Assembly (NCBI GenBank): GCA_023614405.1
Contig: CM042689.1
Location: 276,093,533-276,157,532 of the forward strand
Length of the DNA: 64,000 nucleotides
Direction of reading: 5' to 3'
Source: Avena insularis
Lineage: Eukaryota > Streptophyta > Magnoliopsida > Poales > Poaceae
Shown here: one piece after another, positions 36,345 through 46,920 of the stretch
How positions within the stretch are numbered: position 1 is the first letter of the stretch
How the letters are laid out: each line of letters opens with the position of its first letter
The notes under the pieces: model-generated
What the model was told of the DNA's origin: nothing
The model's input: the letters and a program-made list of their open reading frames with translations, nothing else
Databases searched by the model: none
Made by a program: the position numbers and the translations under genes

Positions 36345-37783
36345 TGCGGTTACCTAGTATACCATCGCATGATGTAGTACACTATAGTCGTTGACATAAC
36401 ACCAATGAAACACCGTTCAGTAGTATTACATCCCTCAGAGTGGTACAACACAAATACAACAGGTGGAAGACATGACTATAGGTTACAAATCAACTCTTTA
36501 CACAAGATCCAGAGAACACTCTAGGTTAAAGAGACAGAAAGAAACTTCTTACAAAGAAGAAACATAAATAAACAACTCAAAAACTATCATACTATTAAGA
36601 CTAGTATCTTAACTAATGGTCTGGCATTGCTGTTATTGCAATACTCTACAGAAATAGGTTCTATGGCTAGAGATTATACTCCTATCTAACCAGTAACTTC
36701 GTCTTCACTTGAGTTGGTGTATATGTTGACTTTCTTGACTTCATTGAAGAGCTTTAACTTTTGATGATGATTCCTGGAGCATAACTTGATGTAGACGTTG
36801 TTTGTTCTGGCTTTAGAACCTAGCAAGGGTTAAGAAGATACGTTGAGTATGAGCGTACTCAGCAAGTTCACTAGAAAAGGAGTGTTTGATGCACTATATC
36901 TACAGCCACAGACCATAGGTCGTAGGCAATGTAGGTTTTTGTAAACATTTCTTCAAAGGTTGCTTTTATTCTGAAAAGCTATGTCCGTCAGCCTTCACGG
37001 GTTTACCAGAACTTTCATGGAGTTCCTTTCCCGTCGCGTTCGCAGCTCCTTCCCAGAACAGGGAGTAACAAGTTACAGTTCTTACACTCTGCAGAGGTGC
37101 ATCACTTTACCCATGAGAGATCTTAAGCTTTGTTGCACGGCCGGGAGTATGTTCCCGTTCAAACTTCCATGGTTTGAGGCCCAACCTAAGATCCAAGCTA
37201 ATCACTGCCCTCTTCGCGACCTCATATGTCTACACGATCTTTTGGGGTCGGCTCACCTCCGTTAAGCCCCCTTTCGGGCAGGCTAAAACCCTGATGAGTT
37301 CCCGAAGACTCTATGACCTAGTGTTGCCCTAGCAAGTGCCATATTAAATGGTCCATCCACTAAACACCATCCATAGATAATCTAGACACCAAAAGTGTGG
37401 GGCGTAAGGGTGCCCACCCATATGTTGGATCCGCACAAGGAATCACAACGTCACGTTAAGGTCGTCTTGCCCCCATACGAGAGAAAAAGGATACAGCTGA
37501 CTTCTCCGTCCCATTCCAAATCTCATGGTCAACGCATAATATACGGCGCAAGAATCACTGACGACATTGGTTGTTAAGTTCTAGGTGATATATTCCTGAG
37601 TAGTGGTATTCCAACTACCAGGTTTAATAGATTAGCTGATCACCCTAGATCAGTAACCAATAGTTCACATTATTGTCAAAAATAGTGTTTTCTGACCCTT
37701 TTCAAATGCAGGTGAAGTCAACACTAGATTTGCAAAGTACTTTACAGAAAATAATCAAAGGACATGAGCAAGTGTGAACTTGC
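36345..37783 (-). repeat. Element F right LTR, visible part
   Basis: Starts TGCGGTTACC and matches 18924-20362 over its full length, with palindrome CTCTGCAGAG at 37087-37096, 742 bp from the terminus. Element D interrupts it at 37783, within one base of the place where C interrupts the other LTR. Confidence 0.87.
37087..37096. other. LTR palindrome CTCTGCAGAG (F, right copy)
   Basis: Intact version of the module; the left LTR copy at 19665-19674 carries one C-to-T change. Confidence 0.6.
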
Positions 37784-38258
37784 TGATGGGGATATGCCTA
37801 CCGGGGTATACCCAGCAGGGCTTCCGATCGCCCAGCGCTGCGAGTGGGCCTCTGAATGATTTGGATCAAGACCTGGCGTGGACTCAAGCGACTGGAAGCT
37901 GAAGGCCCAGAAGCATAGATAGGCCCAGTCGGATTAGGTTAAACGATCGCTGAAACCTTAACTGATTCGGTTGAGATCTGTAAACCCTAGGGGTTGAGTC
38001 TATATAAACCTCCCTAGAGGGCGCGTAGAGGATACGTTCCCTCATACACCCAAGCGACTCGCTGCCTAGCTGCCGAGCTCGCCCCATTGTACTCTCACCA
38101 TAATACAATCTAGCAGGAGTAGGTCTTTACCCTCCGGGGGGCTGAACCTGGGTAAATCCTTGTGTCTCCGCCCTCATCTCGCACCACAGATGGCTGGCCG
38201 CCCTTGCCCCATGTTCTACTACTCGCCGACAGATTCTGCCGTGGTCATTCCCACGATA
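37784..38258 (+). repeat. Element D 5' LTR
   Basis: Begins TGATGGGGATATGCC. I set the end at 38258 because a primer-site-like TGGCGCC stretch follows. The 3' LTR needed to prove the boundary is absent, and the last bases read ATA rather than CA. Confidence 0.6.
38001..38008 (+). promoter_or_regulatory. TATA box of element D LTR
   Basis: TATATAAA about 217 bp into the LTR, followed by a CCTCCC stretch; a plausible promoter for gag-pol. Confidence 0.5.
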
Positions 38259-38259
38259 G

Positions 38260-38277
38260 TGGCGCCCACCATGGGGC
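38260..38277 (+). other. Candidate primer binding site of D
   Basis: TGGCGCCCACCATGGGGC begins with the TGG expected opposite a tRNA CCA end and directly follows the proposed LTR end. I did not assign the tRNA. Confidence 0.45.
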
Positions 38278-40778
38278 CTGGCCGGTCTGGACGGTGTTCT
38301 GTGGCGAGATCCAATCTACCCATCAACGAGTCGATCGCCACCGGCCGGATGATAGCGATCGGCGAGATGCTCCAAATCTTGCCGAGCAGCTACGTCCCGG
38401 CGGCGCGACCCGTCACGCATAGCATGATCCTGCCGGTCGGCACGATCAGCCTCTTCGTCGGCCTCACCGACGTCATCGTCTCTAAGGACTCGGCTCGCAT
38501 CCGCGAGTCGCCGCGACGCGACCGTCTCTCTGAGAGTCAGGTCCGCACGATCCACCGCCTCGCCTCCGAGTACGACTCAGCCCACAGAGACGTGGCTGAA
38601 ACCACCGCGGCCACGGAAGACGCGGCCCTCAACGACGACGCCGACTTGGCGACCCCGGCGTCACTCGCCGGATCCATCGTCGCCGCGTCGCCCGCGGGCT
38701 CCATCACCCAGGTCTCCAACATCGGAGACTTCGAGGATCCCTCCATCCTTGGGATCTTAGACTTCGACTCCGGGTCGGAGAATTCCGCAGATCTCCGCGA
38801 CGGGACCGGCCGCCACGCCGTGACCTACATGGCGACTGGCGATGACCCGCCGGAGGATCCATTCTCCACTCCGATCCCTCCCAACGCAATGGCAATGGAG
38901 GTCGAGGAACTCCGCCTGAAGCTGGCAGAAGCAGTCCGCAAGGAGTAAGCCGAGCGCGAAAAATCTCGCCTCGAGCAGGTGACGGTGCAGGAGCTGTCGC
39001 GCTACCACCAGCAACGAATCAGGTCGCGCCTGAACCCCACCGTCCAGGGGCGCGCCCTGAATTTCGACGACGAGAGCGACCCGGCCCGCGCGGCCGAGCG
39101 CGCGATCTGCGATAACGCGCTACCAGGAGGAAGCGCCCGGCCCCCACCAGGGTCGACGACGAATGGAGCCCCACCACCACCGAACCGCGCACCCCCCAGG
39201 GACCAGCCGCGGATCGTGGTCTCCTCACGGGAGCGAGACGCGAACGGCCTACCACTGTTCTCCACCCCGATGGATAACCTCGTCGCTGGCCGAGCAGCAG
39301 TCGACAACATCGCGGCCACCGGTGACGGCGCCCTACAGATCCAGAACGCCAAGGCCTTGCTCGCAAAGGCGGCCGAGAAACAAACGCAGGCGTTGACTCA
39401 CAGGGTCGGATGTACTCGCGTTCATCGGGCAGCAGAGCGGCCTCAAGCGGCCGCCCCATGGCGGCAAACACCCTCAACTGCCCGCCACCCGAACCACTGA
39501 AGCTCCAACACCGACCCCAACGCGGCCTCTCCTAACGACCCCCGGCCGGCGACCAACTTCGTCGCCGCCAACGGTCAGCCCGTCCACGCCCGCACCCACA
39601 TCATCAACAACCAGAGATGGCGCGCACGACAGCCGGATGACCTGCGGCATACGCTAACCAGCCGCCGCGACGGCGAGCCGAGGGGGTCGCTGAGCCGACT
39701 CGGGCCTCGGTGCTTCGGACCGATGATCCGAGGCGAAAGATACCCGGCAAACTTCAAAGCGCCGAAGGAAATAGAGAAGTACGACCCCTCGTACGATCCC
39801 TCTATGTGGCTGGATACCTACCTCATGGCAATGGGGATCGCCGGCCACACCGATCTACTAGCCGCCCGCTACCTCCCCCTGATGATGGAAGGGGCGTGCA
39901 GGCAGTGGATCAACACTCTACCCGCAGATAGCATCGACTCCTGGGAAGAGATGCGCGACGCCTTCGTCAGGCACTTCAAGGGCTCATAAACCCGCGCCAC
40001 CACCATCGAGGACCTGGAACGGTGCGTCCAGGGACCTCGCGAGTCGACCCGCAGCTGGGTCCAACGTTGGCAAGAACTATGGTACAACGCGGTCGGTATC
40101 CACCCAGACACCGCAATCCACTGCTTCAAGACCTCGTGCCGCTACGAGCCCCTGGTCGCCAAGCTCAAACGAGCATACCGCACACTCGACAACATACCGG
40201 ATCTCCTAGAGATCGCCAAAAGATACGCGGAGGAAGACCCAAACCAAGAAACCGACGACGAGTCGGGAGGACAACGCCGGACGAGTGGCAGCGACAACGG
40301 ACGATGATCCGATCTACGCTACAGCAACACTCGCCTCACCGGCAAGCGCCGCAGTGATGGGCGAGTCGACTTCGTCGCCAACGCTGGGTACGCGCAGCGC
40401 GAGCCCAAGAGCTTCCGCCGCGACGGGGGGCAACGCCGCGACGGCGACAACTACAAGGCGAAGCCAAGTTTCGACCCCGCGGCCCTCCTTAACCAACCTT
40501 GTGTATTTCACAACAGGGAAGGAAAGCCCGCTATGCACATGACCGTCGACTGCCACTCTCTCAAGGAGAACGAGAAGGCACGACGAGCGCGGGAAGACCC
40601 CGACAATAACCCGCCAAACGGCGGAAAATTCGGCAGCGTGGCCGGCTTGCTCCACACCTTCACAGGCTTCAACACGAAGCGCGAGAAGAAGGTCATCGCC
40701 CGCGCCGTCGCCGTCAACGCGGTGGCCCAGGTGGACGTTCCCCAGTTCCTCAACTGGTCAGAGCAACCAATCACTTAG
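38271..40778 (+). pseudogene. Element D gag, broken
   Basis: Likely start is ATG at 38271 (MGPGRSG), in frame with the reading frame open to 38948; the earlier ATGs lie in or at the LTR. The N-terminal third is Ala/Ser/Asp-rich. After a TAA at 38946 the frame continues (38979-39500) with an Arg/Pro-rich linker, then shifts. The capsid-like gag core is at 39723-40260 (YDPSMWLDTYL, ACRQWINTLP, WEEMRDAFVRHF, TRSWVQRWQELW) and has a TAA in the middle (39987). A CxxH...HxxxxC finger-like motif lies near 40500-40560. The part ends at a TAG at 40776. At least four stops or frameshifts make it non-functional. Confidence 0.85.
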
Positions 40779-41471
40779 AGCCGCCAGGACCACTCGCCAC
40801 GAATCGAGTACCCAGGCCGAGTCGCCCTGGTGGTCAAGCCCAAGGTGTGAGACTACTGGCTCCCCAAGACATTGATGGATGGCGGAAGCTCCATCAACAT
40901 CCTGTACCTGGACACCTTCAGGCGACTACGGCTCCCACAGTCGATGGTCGAGACGACCTACACCACGTTCCACGGCATTGTCCCCGGTCGGAAGGCATAC
41001 CCGATCGGCAAAGTCACGCTGCCAGTCACCTTCGGCACACCGGCAAACTTCCACACCGAGCGGATCGTCTTCGAACTGGTGCCCTTCGACAGCCCCTACC
41101 ACTGCGTCCTGGGGCACCAGGCGTTCGCCAAGTTCATGGCGGCGCCCCACTACACGTACAACGCGATGAAGCTCCCCGGACCGCGTGGCGTCATCACATT
41201 CCACGGCGACCCCGACATGGCCGCCGAGTGCGAGGCCAAAGGAGCCGAACTCGCCGACGCCGTCATCGCGGCAGAGGCCAACCACGCCAATGAGCTCGCC
41301 AAGTACGCGAGCGAGGTCAACAAAAACGACCCCACTATACTCAAGAAGCCCAACTCGGAGGGCGGCAACACCTCGAACTTCGAGGCAACGACGCATACCC
41401 ACACCGTCGAGCTGGTCCTAGGCGACTCCAGCCAGACGGTGACGATCGGGACGGGCATGAGCCCAGCATAG
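40779..41471 (+). pseudogene. Element D protease
   Basis: Aspartic protease with LMDGGSSINILY (Asp-Gly-Gly active site, near 40872) and the partner motif YHCVLGHQAF. The open stretch 40872-41471 is preceded by a TGA at about 40848 and closed by a TAG before RT. Gly-Gly in place of Ser/Thr-Gly is common in Tat elements. Confidence 0.85.
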
Positions 41472-42880
41472 GAAGGCGCGCTCATCGAGTTCCTCCGTGA
41501 GAACAGGGACATCTTTGCATGGAAGCCCTCTGACATGCCTGGTGTCCCTAGGGAACTCGCTGAGCACAAACTCAACACCGACCCCAAAGTGCGACTGTCA
41601 GCGATCGCGCCCTTCAATGAAGAGCGCCGCCGAGCAATCGCCAAGGAGGTGCAGCGTCTACTCGCTGCAGGCTTCATCAGGCCAATCAAATACTCCAAGT
41701 GGCTGGCAAACCCAGTCCTGGTCGAGAAGAAAAATGGGACCTGGAGGATGTGCATCGATTACACAAATTTAAACAACGCCTGCCCGAAGGAGCAATTCGT
41801 CCTCCCGCGAATCGACCAAATCATCGATTCCACCGCGGGCTCGGAGTCGCTGTGTTTCTCGATGCCTACTCTGGGTATAACCAGATCAAAATGGCCGTTG
41901 AGGATTAAGAGAAAACGGCGTTCATCACGCCATTCGGAGCCTTCTGCTACACTACCATGACCTTCGGCCTCAAGAACGCCGGGGCAACCTACCAGCGGTG
42001 CATGCAGGAGTGCCTTGCGAGCCAAATTGGCCGCAATATCCACGTCTACATCGACGACGTGGTAGTGAAGTCCGCTCGCCAGAGCGACCTACTCGCCGAC
42101 CTGGCAAAAACATTCGCCAACCTGCGGAAATACAAGATAAAGCTAAACCCAGGCAAATGCACCTTCGGTGTACCAGCAGGGCAGCTACTGGGATATGTCG
42201 TCTCCAAGCGCGGGATCGAGGCGAATCCCACCAAGATCGACACGATCGCTCGACTCGGCAAACCCGAGTGCCTGCGTGACGTCCAGAAGCTGGCCGGGTG
42301 AGTTGCGGCTTTGAGTCGCTTCATCCCCCGATTGGGCGAAAAGGCGATGCCCCTATACCGCCTGATGCGCAAGAACCCCACCTTCCAGTGGGACAAGGAG
42401 GCGGACGATGCGCTTCGTGACCTCAAGAAGGTGCTACTCGCCGCCCCCGTCGACAAGGAACCCATACTGGTCTACGTCGCGGCTTCCGAGCGTGTCGTCG
42501 GTGCCGTCATGGTCGTCGAGCGGCCAGAGGAGGGAAAGGAGCGCCCAGTGCAGCGACCAGCGTACTATATCAGCGAGGTCCTCACCGAGTCGCGCCAGCA
42601 CTACCCGCAATACCAAAAACTGGTATACGCGGTCTTCAGAGCACAGCGGCGACTGCCGCACTACTTCCAGGAGCACCCGATAAGGGTCATCTTCTCAGCA
42701 ACGTTGCAGGACATCATCCGCAACTGTGAGGCGACCGGGCGAGTCACCAAGTGGGCCGTCGAGATTGGCGTCCACAACATCAAGTACGAGCCGTGCAAAG
42801 CGATCAAGTCGCAGGCTCTCGCGGAATTCATCGCCGACTGGGAGGAGGCCCAGCAGCCAGAGAAGCTGCCATACCTCCAC
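41472..42880 (+). pseudogene. Element D reverse transcriptase and RNase H
   Basis: RT starts near DIFAWKPSDMPGVP. It carries FIRPIKYSKWLANPVLV, a frameshift plus TAA around 41860-41910, then FGLKNAGATYQR and VYIDDVVVKS (catalytic Asp pair) in 41957-42301. A TGA at 42299 replaces a residue in the connection (AG-stop-VAALSRF). 42311-42880 encodes RNase H (YYISEVLTESRQHYPQYQKL). Confidence 0.88.
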
Positions 42881-43539
42881 TACTGGAGTTTACACTTCGA
42901 CGGTTCCAAGAATGCGGACGGTGCAGGAGCAGGGATCGTGCTAACCTCTCCGAAGGGCGACAAGCTACGCTACGTCCTCTGCCTCGACTTCACCCCCTGA
43001 ACCAACAACATGGCCGAGTACGAGGCACTACTCCACGGCATGCAAGCTGCCAAGGAGATGAATGTCAACCGCCTACGCTGCTATGGAAACTCCGACCTCG
43101 TCGCTGGGCAAGTCGCCGACACCTGCGACGCCGTCTCCCCCACCAAGAAGTGGACAAGCTGGGCGGACACTTCGCAGGCTACTCCGTCGAGTGCATCGAC
43201 AGGCGGAAGAACGAGGAGGCCAACGCACTCTCTCGTATTGGCTCGGCTCGACTTGCACCACCCGCCGATGTCTTCCTCGACACCATCACCAAGCCTTCCG
43301 TCTCTCCCCCAAGGGAGATCGACATCGGAGTCCCGCTGCAACCAGAGGCAGCCCTGGTCGCACTCATCGCCGAGCCCGAGGACTGGACTACGCCGTACAT
43401 CGCCTACCTGGAGGGAGGCACCTTGCCAACAGACAAAACAGAAGCCCGGATGATAGCACGCCGCTGCAAATCCTTCGTCATCATCGACGACGAGCTCCAC
43501 AAGCGCAGCGTGACCGGCGTGTTCCAACGCTGCGTCTAA
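42881..43539 (+). pseudogene. Element D second, archaeal-type RNase H
   Basis: LHFDGSKNADGAGAGIVL (first catalytic Asp), an in-frame TGA at 42998, then NMAEYEALLHGM (catalytic Glu) and CYGNSDLV. After a frameshift near 43130 the end of the domain appears in another frame (KLGGHFAGYSVECIDRR, NEEANALSRIGS). Acquisition of this additional RNase H is a known trait of the Tat lineage. Confidence 0.85.
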
Positions 43540-44628
43540 CCCGCTGAGGGACGCAAAATCCTCCACGACATCCACTCCGGCGACTGCGGCCACCACGCCG
43601 GTGCCCGCTCTCTGGTCTCAAAGGCTATGCGACACGGTTTCTACTGGCCCACCGCACACGTAGACGCCGTCGACATTGTCCAGCGGTGCGCCGGGTGCCA
43701 GAAATACACCAACCAGACCCACGTGCCGAGCTCGGCGCTCAAGACAATCCCCATCACCTGGCCGTTTGCCGTGTGGGGTATGGACATGGTAGGCCCTTTC
43801 AATAAGGCCCCCTCCGGCTTCACCCACCTCTTGGTCGCAGTCGACAAATTCACCAAATGGGTGGAGGCCAAGCCAGTCCGGAAATGCGACGGGAAGACCG
43901 CCACCAAGTTTCTACGCGAGCTCATCTATCGCTACGGGTTCCCAAACAGCATCATCACGGACAATGGCACCAACTTCGCTAAAGGATCCATGGCCGAGTT
44001 CTGCGAGGAACATCACATCCGACTCGACCTCGCCTAATGGCGGCCACCCGAAGTCAAACGGCCAGGCGGAACGATCCAACTAGAGCATCCTCCATGGCCT
44101 GAAGCCACGGCTCCAAGTACCACTCGAGCGCACCGCCGGGTGCTAGGTCGAGGAGTTACCCTCCGTCATCTGGGACATCCGCACCTCCATCAACAGGTCG
44201 ACAGGGTTCACCCCCTTCTTCATGGTGTATGGCGCCGAGGCAGTCATGCCCACCGACCTAGAGCACGACTCGCCCAGCGTGGTCAACTACACGGAGGCCG
44301 CAAACGCACTCGCACGCCAGGATGGAGTCGACCAGCTCGATGAGGCACGCGACCTAGCTCGCTCCCGCGCCGCCGTCTACCAGCAAGGGCTCCGCCGCTA
44401 CCATAGCCGGTGAGTACGGACTCGCACCTTCTAGGAAGGAGATCTGGTGCTACGCCTCATCCAGGACAAGAAGGGCATGCACAAGCTCTCCCCCCTTGGG
44501 AGGGACCATTCTCCATCGGACGAGTCCTTGGCAATGACGCCTACTACCTCACCAACGTCCGAGGAGACGGGAAACTCGACGTCAAGCGACCGTGGAATGT
44601 AAAACTCCTACGGAAATTCTACTCCTAG
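43540..44628 (+). pseudogene. Element D integrase
   Basis: Zinc-binding HHCC (IHSGDCGHH and CAGCQKY), core with WGMDMVGPF (first Asp) and IITDNGTNF (second Asp) in 43627-44037. A stop and frameshift come before the catalytic Glu motif (SNGQAER reading in another frame at about 44048-44070). The C-terminal part is at 44222-44628 (VYGAEAVMPTDLE, WEGPFSIGRVLGNDAYYL) with further stops near 44413. Inactive. Confidence 0.87.
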
Positions 44629-44808
44629 AAACCCATACATGTACTCTCCACCTGCTATGAAATAAAACAGATTGGTTACCGCAAACTGCGTCTACTCTCC
44701 GTATCTTGTGCCACTCGCACTCGTAATAACAGCGTCAAGCTAACCGCATAAGTCAACCTCTGGTATAGCGACCGGCACGGCCAAGTAGTGTGTTCCGAGG
44801 GCATTGGG
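44629..44808 (+). other. Element D 3' untranslated remnant
   Basis: 180 bp after the pol stop with no coding content, cut off by the insertion of element E. The 5 bp before E are TTGGG. Confidence 0.7.
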
Positions 44809-45056
44809 TGTCACATCCCAAGATTTTCCAAATCTTGTTATGTGAAAAATAAATGAATAAAATAAAACTTTGATGATTTTCAGGGTGAGAAGAGACTTTT
44901 TGATTCCAATTGGAAACCTTCAAACCTATTTGATCAAACAAATCCTAAAGGGATTTGAAAAGATAAACAATTAATAAAGAAAATATTAAATATGTGAAAT
45001 TGCTATTTTTGGATCTTTTAATAAAAGGATTTGGTTTTCAAATGAAAAGGTAGAAG

Positions 45057-45064
45057 TATAAATA
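45057..45064 (+). promoter_or_regulatory. TATA-like box in LTR of E
   Basis: TATAAATA about 250 bp into the LTR, also present in the 3' LTR near 63042. Other AT-rich matches exist, so this is a candidate only. Confidence 0.25.
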
Positions 45065-46295
45065 AGGACTATTTTTATAGAGCCAAATCAAACCTTGGCC
45101 AAGCTTTTGAAATAAAATATTTTGTTTTGATTAAAAGAGTAAGGGTTTATTTAAATAAAATAGAGAGAGTTTATTAATAAACCAAATTTATTAAAGTAAA
45201 GGCCTTTCCCATTTTAATTAAACACTAAAACTTGTTATTTTATTTTAAATAAGTTTTTCCAAGTGTTTTATATTTTGAAATAAAACCTACTGATTGATTT
45301 TGGTACTATTTAGATTTCAAAATAAAGATTTTACTAAAACAAATCCTATTTGAATTAAATGATTAAGGTATATTCATTTAATTATTAATGGACTCTAAAA
45401 TAAAAATATTATTTTGTTTTGGACTTTGAATTATGTTGATTAACAGAACTGAAATCAATACAAAGTTTAGCAAGGTTTTGAATTCAATTGGATGTTTGAT
45501 TTGTTGTTTGAAATTCAAAACAGGAAAATCAGATAGAAAAAGAAAAAGATTACTGAATAAAAAAAATGAAACAGCAGCCCAACCATCTGGCCCAGCAAGC
45601 CCAGCTCCAGCCCAACTAAACCCCCCCAAGCGATCCACGAAACAGTGGACCCCTCTCTCTCTCTCTTCCTCGCTGACAGGCAGGTCCCACAGCGCCACCT
45701 CAGCGTCGTCTCCCTCGCTACCGTTCTTCCTGCCGTTGCTGCCTTTGATTGCGTCGTTGAATTCGCGTTACTGCCACAGTTATACCTCGCCGTGACCACG
45801 CCCATTTAATCGCCTCATTCTCCTCTTCCTTTCCCCTCAAACCCCGCTGCAAGTGAGCCACCAGGCTGCCCCCAATTCCCTTTGCTTTGCCACTGCTCCG
45901 ATGACGTCTCCGACCAAACTCCGGCGCCGTCCAGCTTCGCCTCGCCTTCCCAAGCACACGAGCTCGCTCCTCACCTCCTGACGCATCTCCCCGTGCCACT
46001 CATTATTCGCCGTGGCGCCAGAACGTCGACTTCATCATCTCTCGAGCGCCACCGCTTTTTTTTCGGCGACCTCCCCTGGTAAGTCTCGACCGCCCCGGCA
46101 CCTCCTATTGATGCTCACATCATCAGCAGTTCAACCCGCGTCTAACTGTATCCTTGTTTTGCCTCGGAGTGAACCGCAGCGTCGCCCTCGACGACCTCCA
46201 GAGCCGCCTGACGCCACCACTCACTCCGGCGAGCAATTGTCGCCGTCCCTGAGCACCCCTTGCCTCCTCGCGACCACCTTGAGCTTCACCTCGAC

Positions 46296-46300
46296 CTCGT
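46296..46300. other. Target site duplication of G, left copy (CTCGT)
   Basis: CTCGT here and CTCGC at 58474-58478 flank element G, differing by one transition. Confidence 0.85.
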
Positions 46301-46910
46301 TGTAACACCGCGGTTCTGAAAAGACCGAGGCTTCTATGTGACATGCCAATCCCTGGATCGGTTCATTGGCCCACAATAGAATAAGATGAATAACATTGCA
46401 CAATATCCGTGTATCATGAATAACGAAGATCCAGAGTACCATTATTACAATAAAAGCTTAGCCCAAGGCTAGCTCAAACTATTTAGGTAGCAACATAAAT
46501 AAAGTAAATCCTCCATTCTTCAAATTGCCCACAAGTGAACAAGTGCCGAGTGGAGTACCGTGGCCTATATCGATTACTCAGAATCGGAATATCCTGCAAC
46601 ATGAAACGTAGCAGCCCCAAAGGGTCAATACATGGAATGTATGGCAAGTAGAGCTAGTAAAGGAGACAATAGTGCTAACATCTACATGCATATTTGGCAA
46701 TTGGAGCTGTGTCTGGCTTGCATTTGCAAATACCTTTGTCCTACTTTCATAAACAGTATTTGATTTTCTTTGAAAAGATCCCAATTAAGTTAACCCAGCA
46801 ATATTAAGGCAATTATGAAATTAGAATGAGCGAGAAACATGTCATGGAATCAATATCAAGCAACTCAGTTGTCCATAACCGGGGACACAGCTAATCGATT
46901 AGATTATACA

Positions 46911-46920
46911 CCCTGCAGGG
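46911..46920. other. LTR palindrome CCCTGCAGGG (G, left copy)
   Basis: Perfect palindrome 610 bp from the LTR terminus. Both arms differ from the CTCTGCAGAG of B, C and F by matching (compensatory) changes. It lies between GTCCATAACCGGGGACA (46870-46886) and TACACTTTACCC. The other LTR has it at 56090-56099. Confidence 0.65.

Larger units (their letters stand above)
18924..37783 (-). mobile_element. Element F: non-coding large retrotransposon derivative (LARD-like)
   Basis: F's left LTR starts TGTGGTGACCC at 18924 and ends GGGATGTTACA at 33734, interrupted by element C and a deletion. Its right LTR starts TGCGGTTACC at 36345 and is visible to 37783, where element D interrupts it. Between them 33735-36344 has a polypurine tract at one end and a tRNA-Met-like primer site at the other, and no coding sequence. 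LTRs of 4.5 kb or more around a non-coding 2.6-kb interior fit the LARD class described in grasses. It belongs to the same family as solo LTR B. It inserted into the integrase of element A; the left flank is TAACT. The far end lies outside the window. Confidence 0.72.
37784..44808 (+). mobile_element. Element D: Ty3/gypsy, Tat lineage (RIRE2-like), 3' end missing
   Basis: Plus-strand, GC-rich element (clearly different in base composition from its AT-rich neighbours). It has a short 5' LTR, primer-site candidate, gag, and pol with protease, RT, RNase H, a second archaeal-type RNase H and integrase. The duplicated RNase H is diagnostic of the Tat lineage. Element E cuts it at 44808, so the 3' LTR is not seen. 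It inserted in F's right LTR; the left flank is CTTGC. Confidence 0.88.
44809..46300 (+). repeat. Element E 5' LTR, first part
   Basis: Pairs with 62794-64000. It carries a hairpin at its start (44819-44837: CAAGATTT, TCC, AAATCTTG), a long AT-rich stretch to about 45600 with a TATAAATA motif at 45057-45064, and a pyrimidine- and GC-rich stretch from 45600. Short ORFs here are present in both LTRs only because they are duplicates. Confidence 0.88.

Noticed and set aside
38160..38270. Start of D gag at the ATG at 38160 or 38190
   Set aside because: These lie inside the proposed LTR/primer-site region; ATG 38271 after the TGGCGCC stretch fits better, though the LTR end is not proven.
39002..39477. 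Long minus-strand ORFs opposite element D gag and pol (also 41150-41755, 40926-41402, 43081-43596)
   Set aside because: Shadows caused by the high GC and codon bias of D; no domain, and the plus strand carries clear gag-pol motifs.
45433..45795. 120-codon plus-strand ORF and opposing minus ORFs in LTR E
   Set aside because: They lie in LTR sequence, and the paired copy at about 63420-63800 has indels that break the frame.
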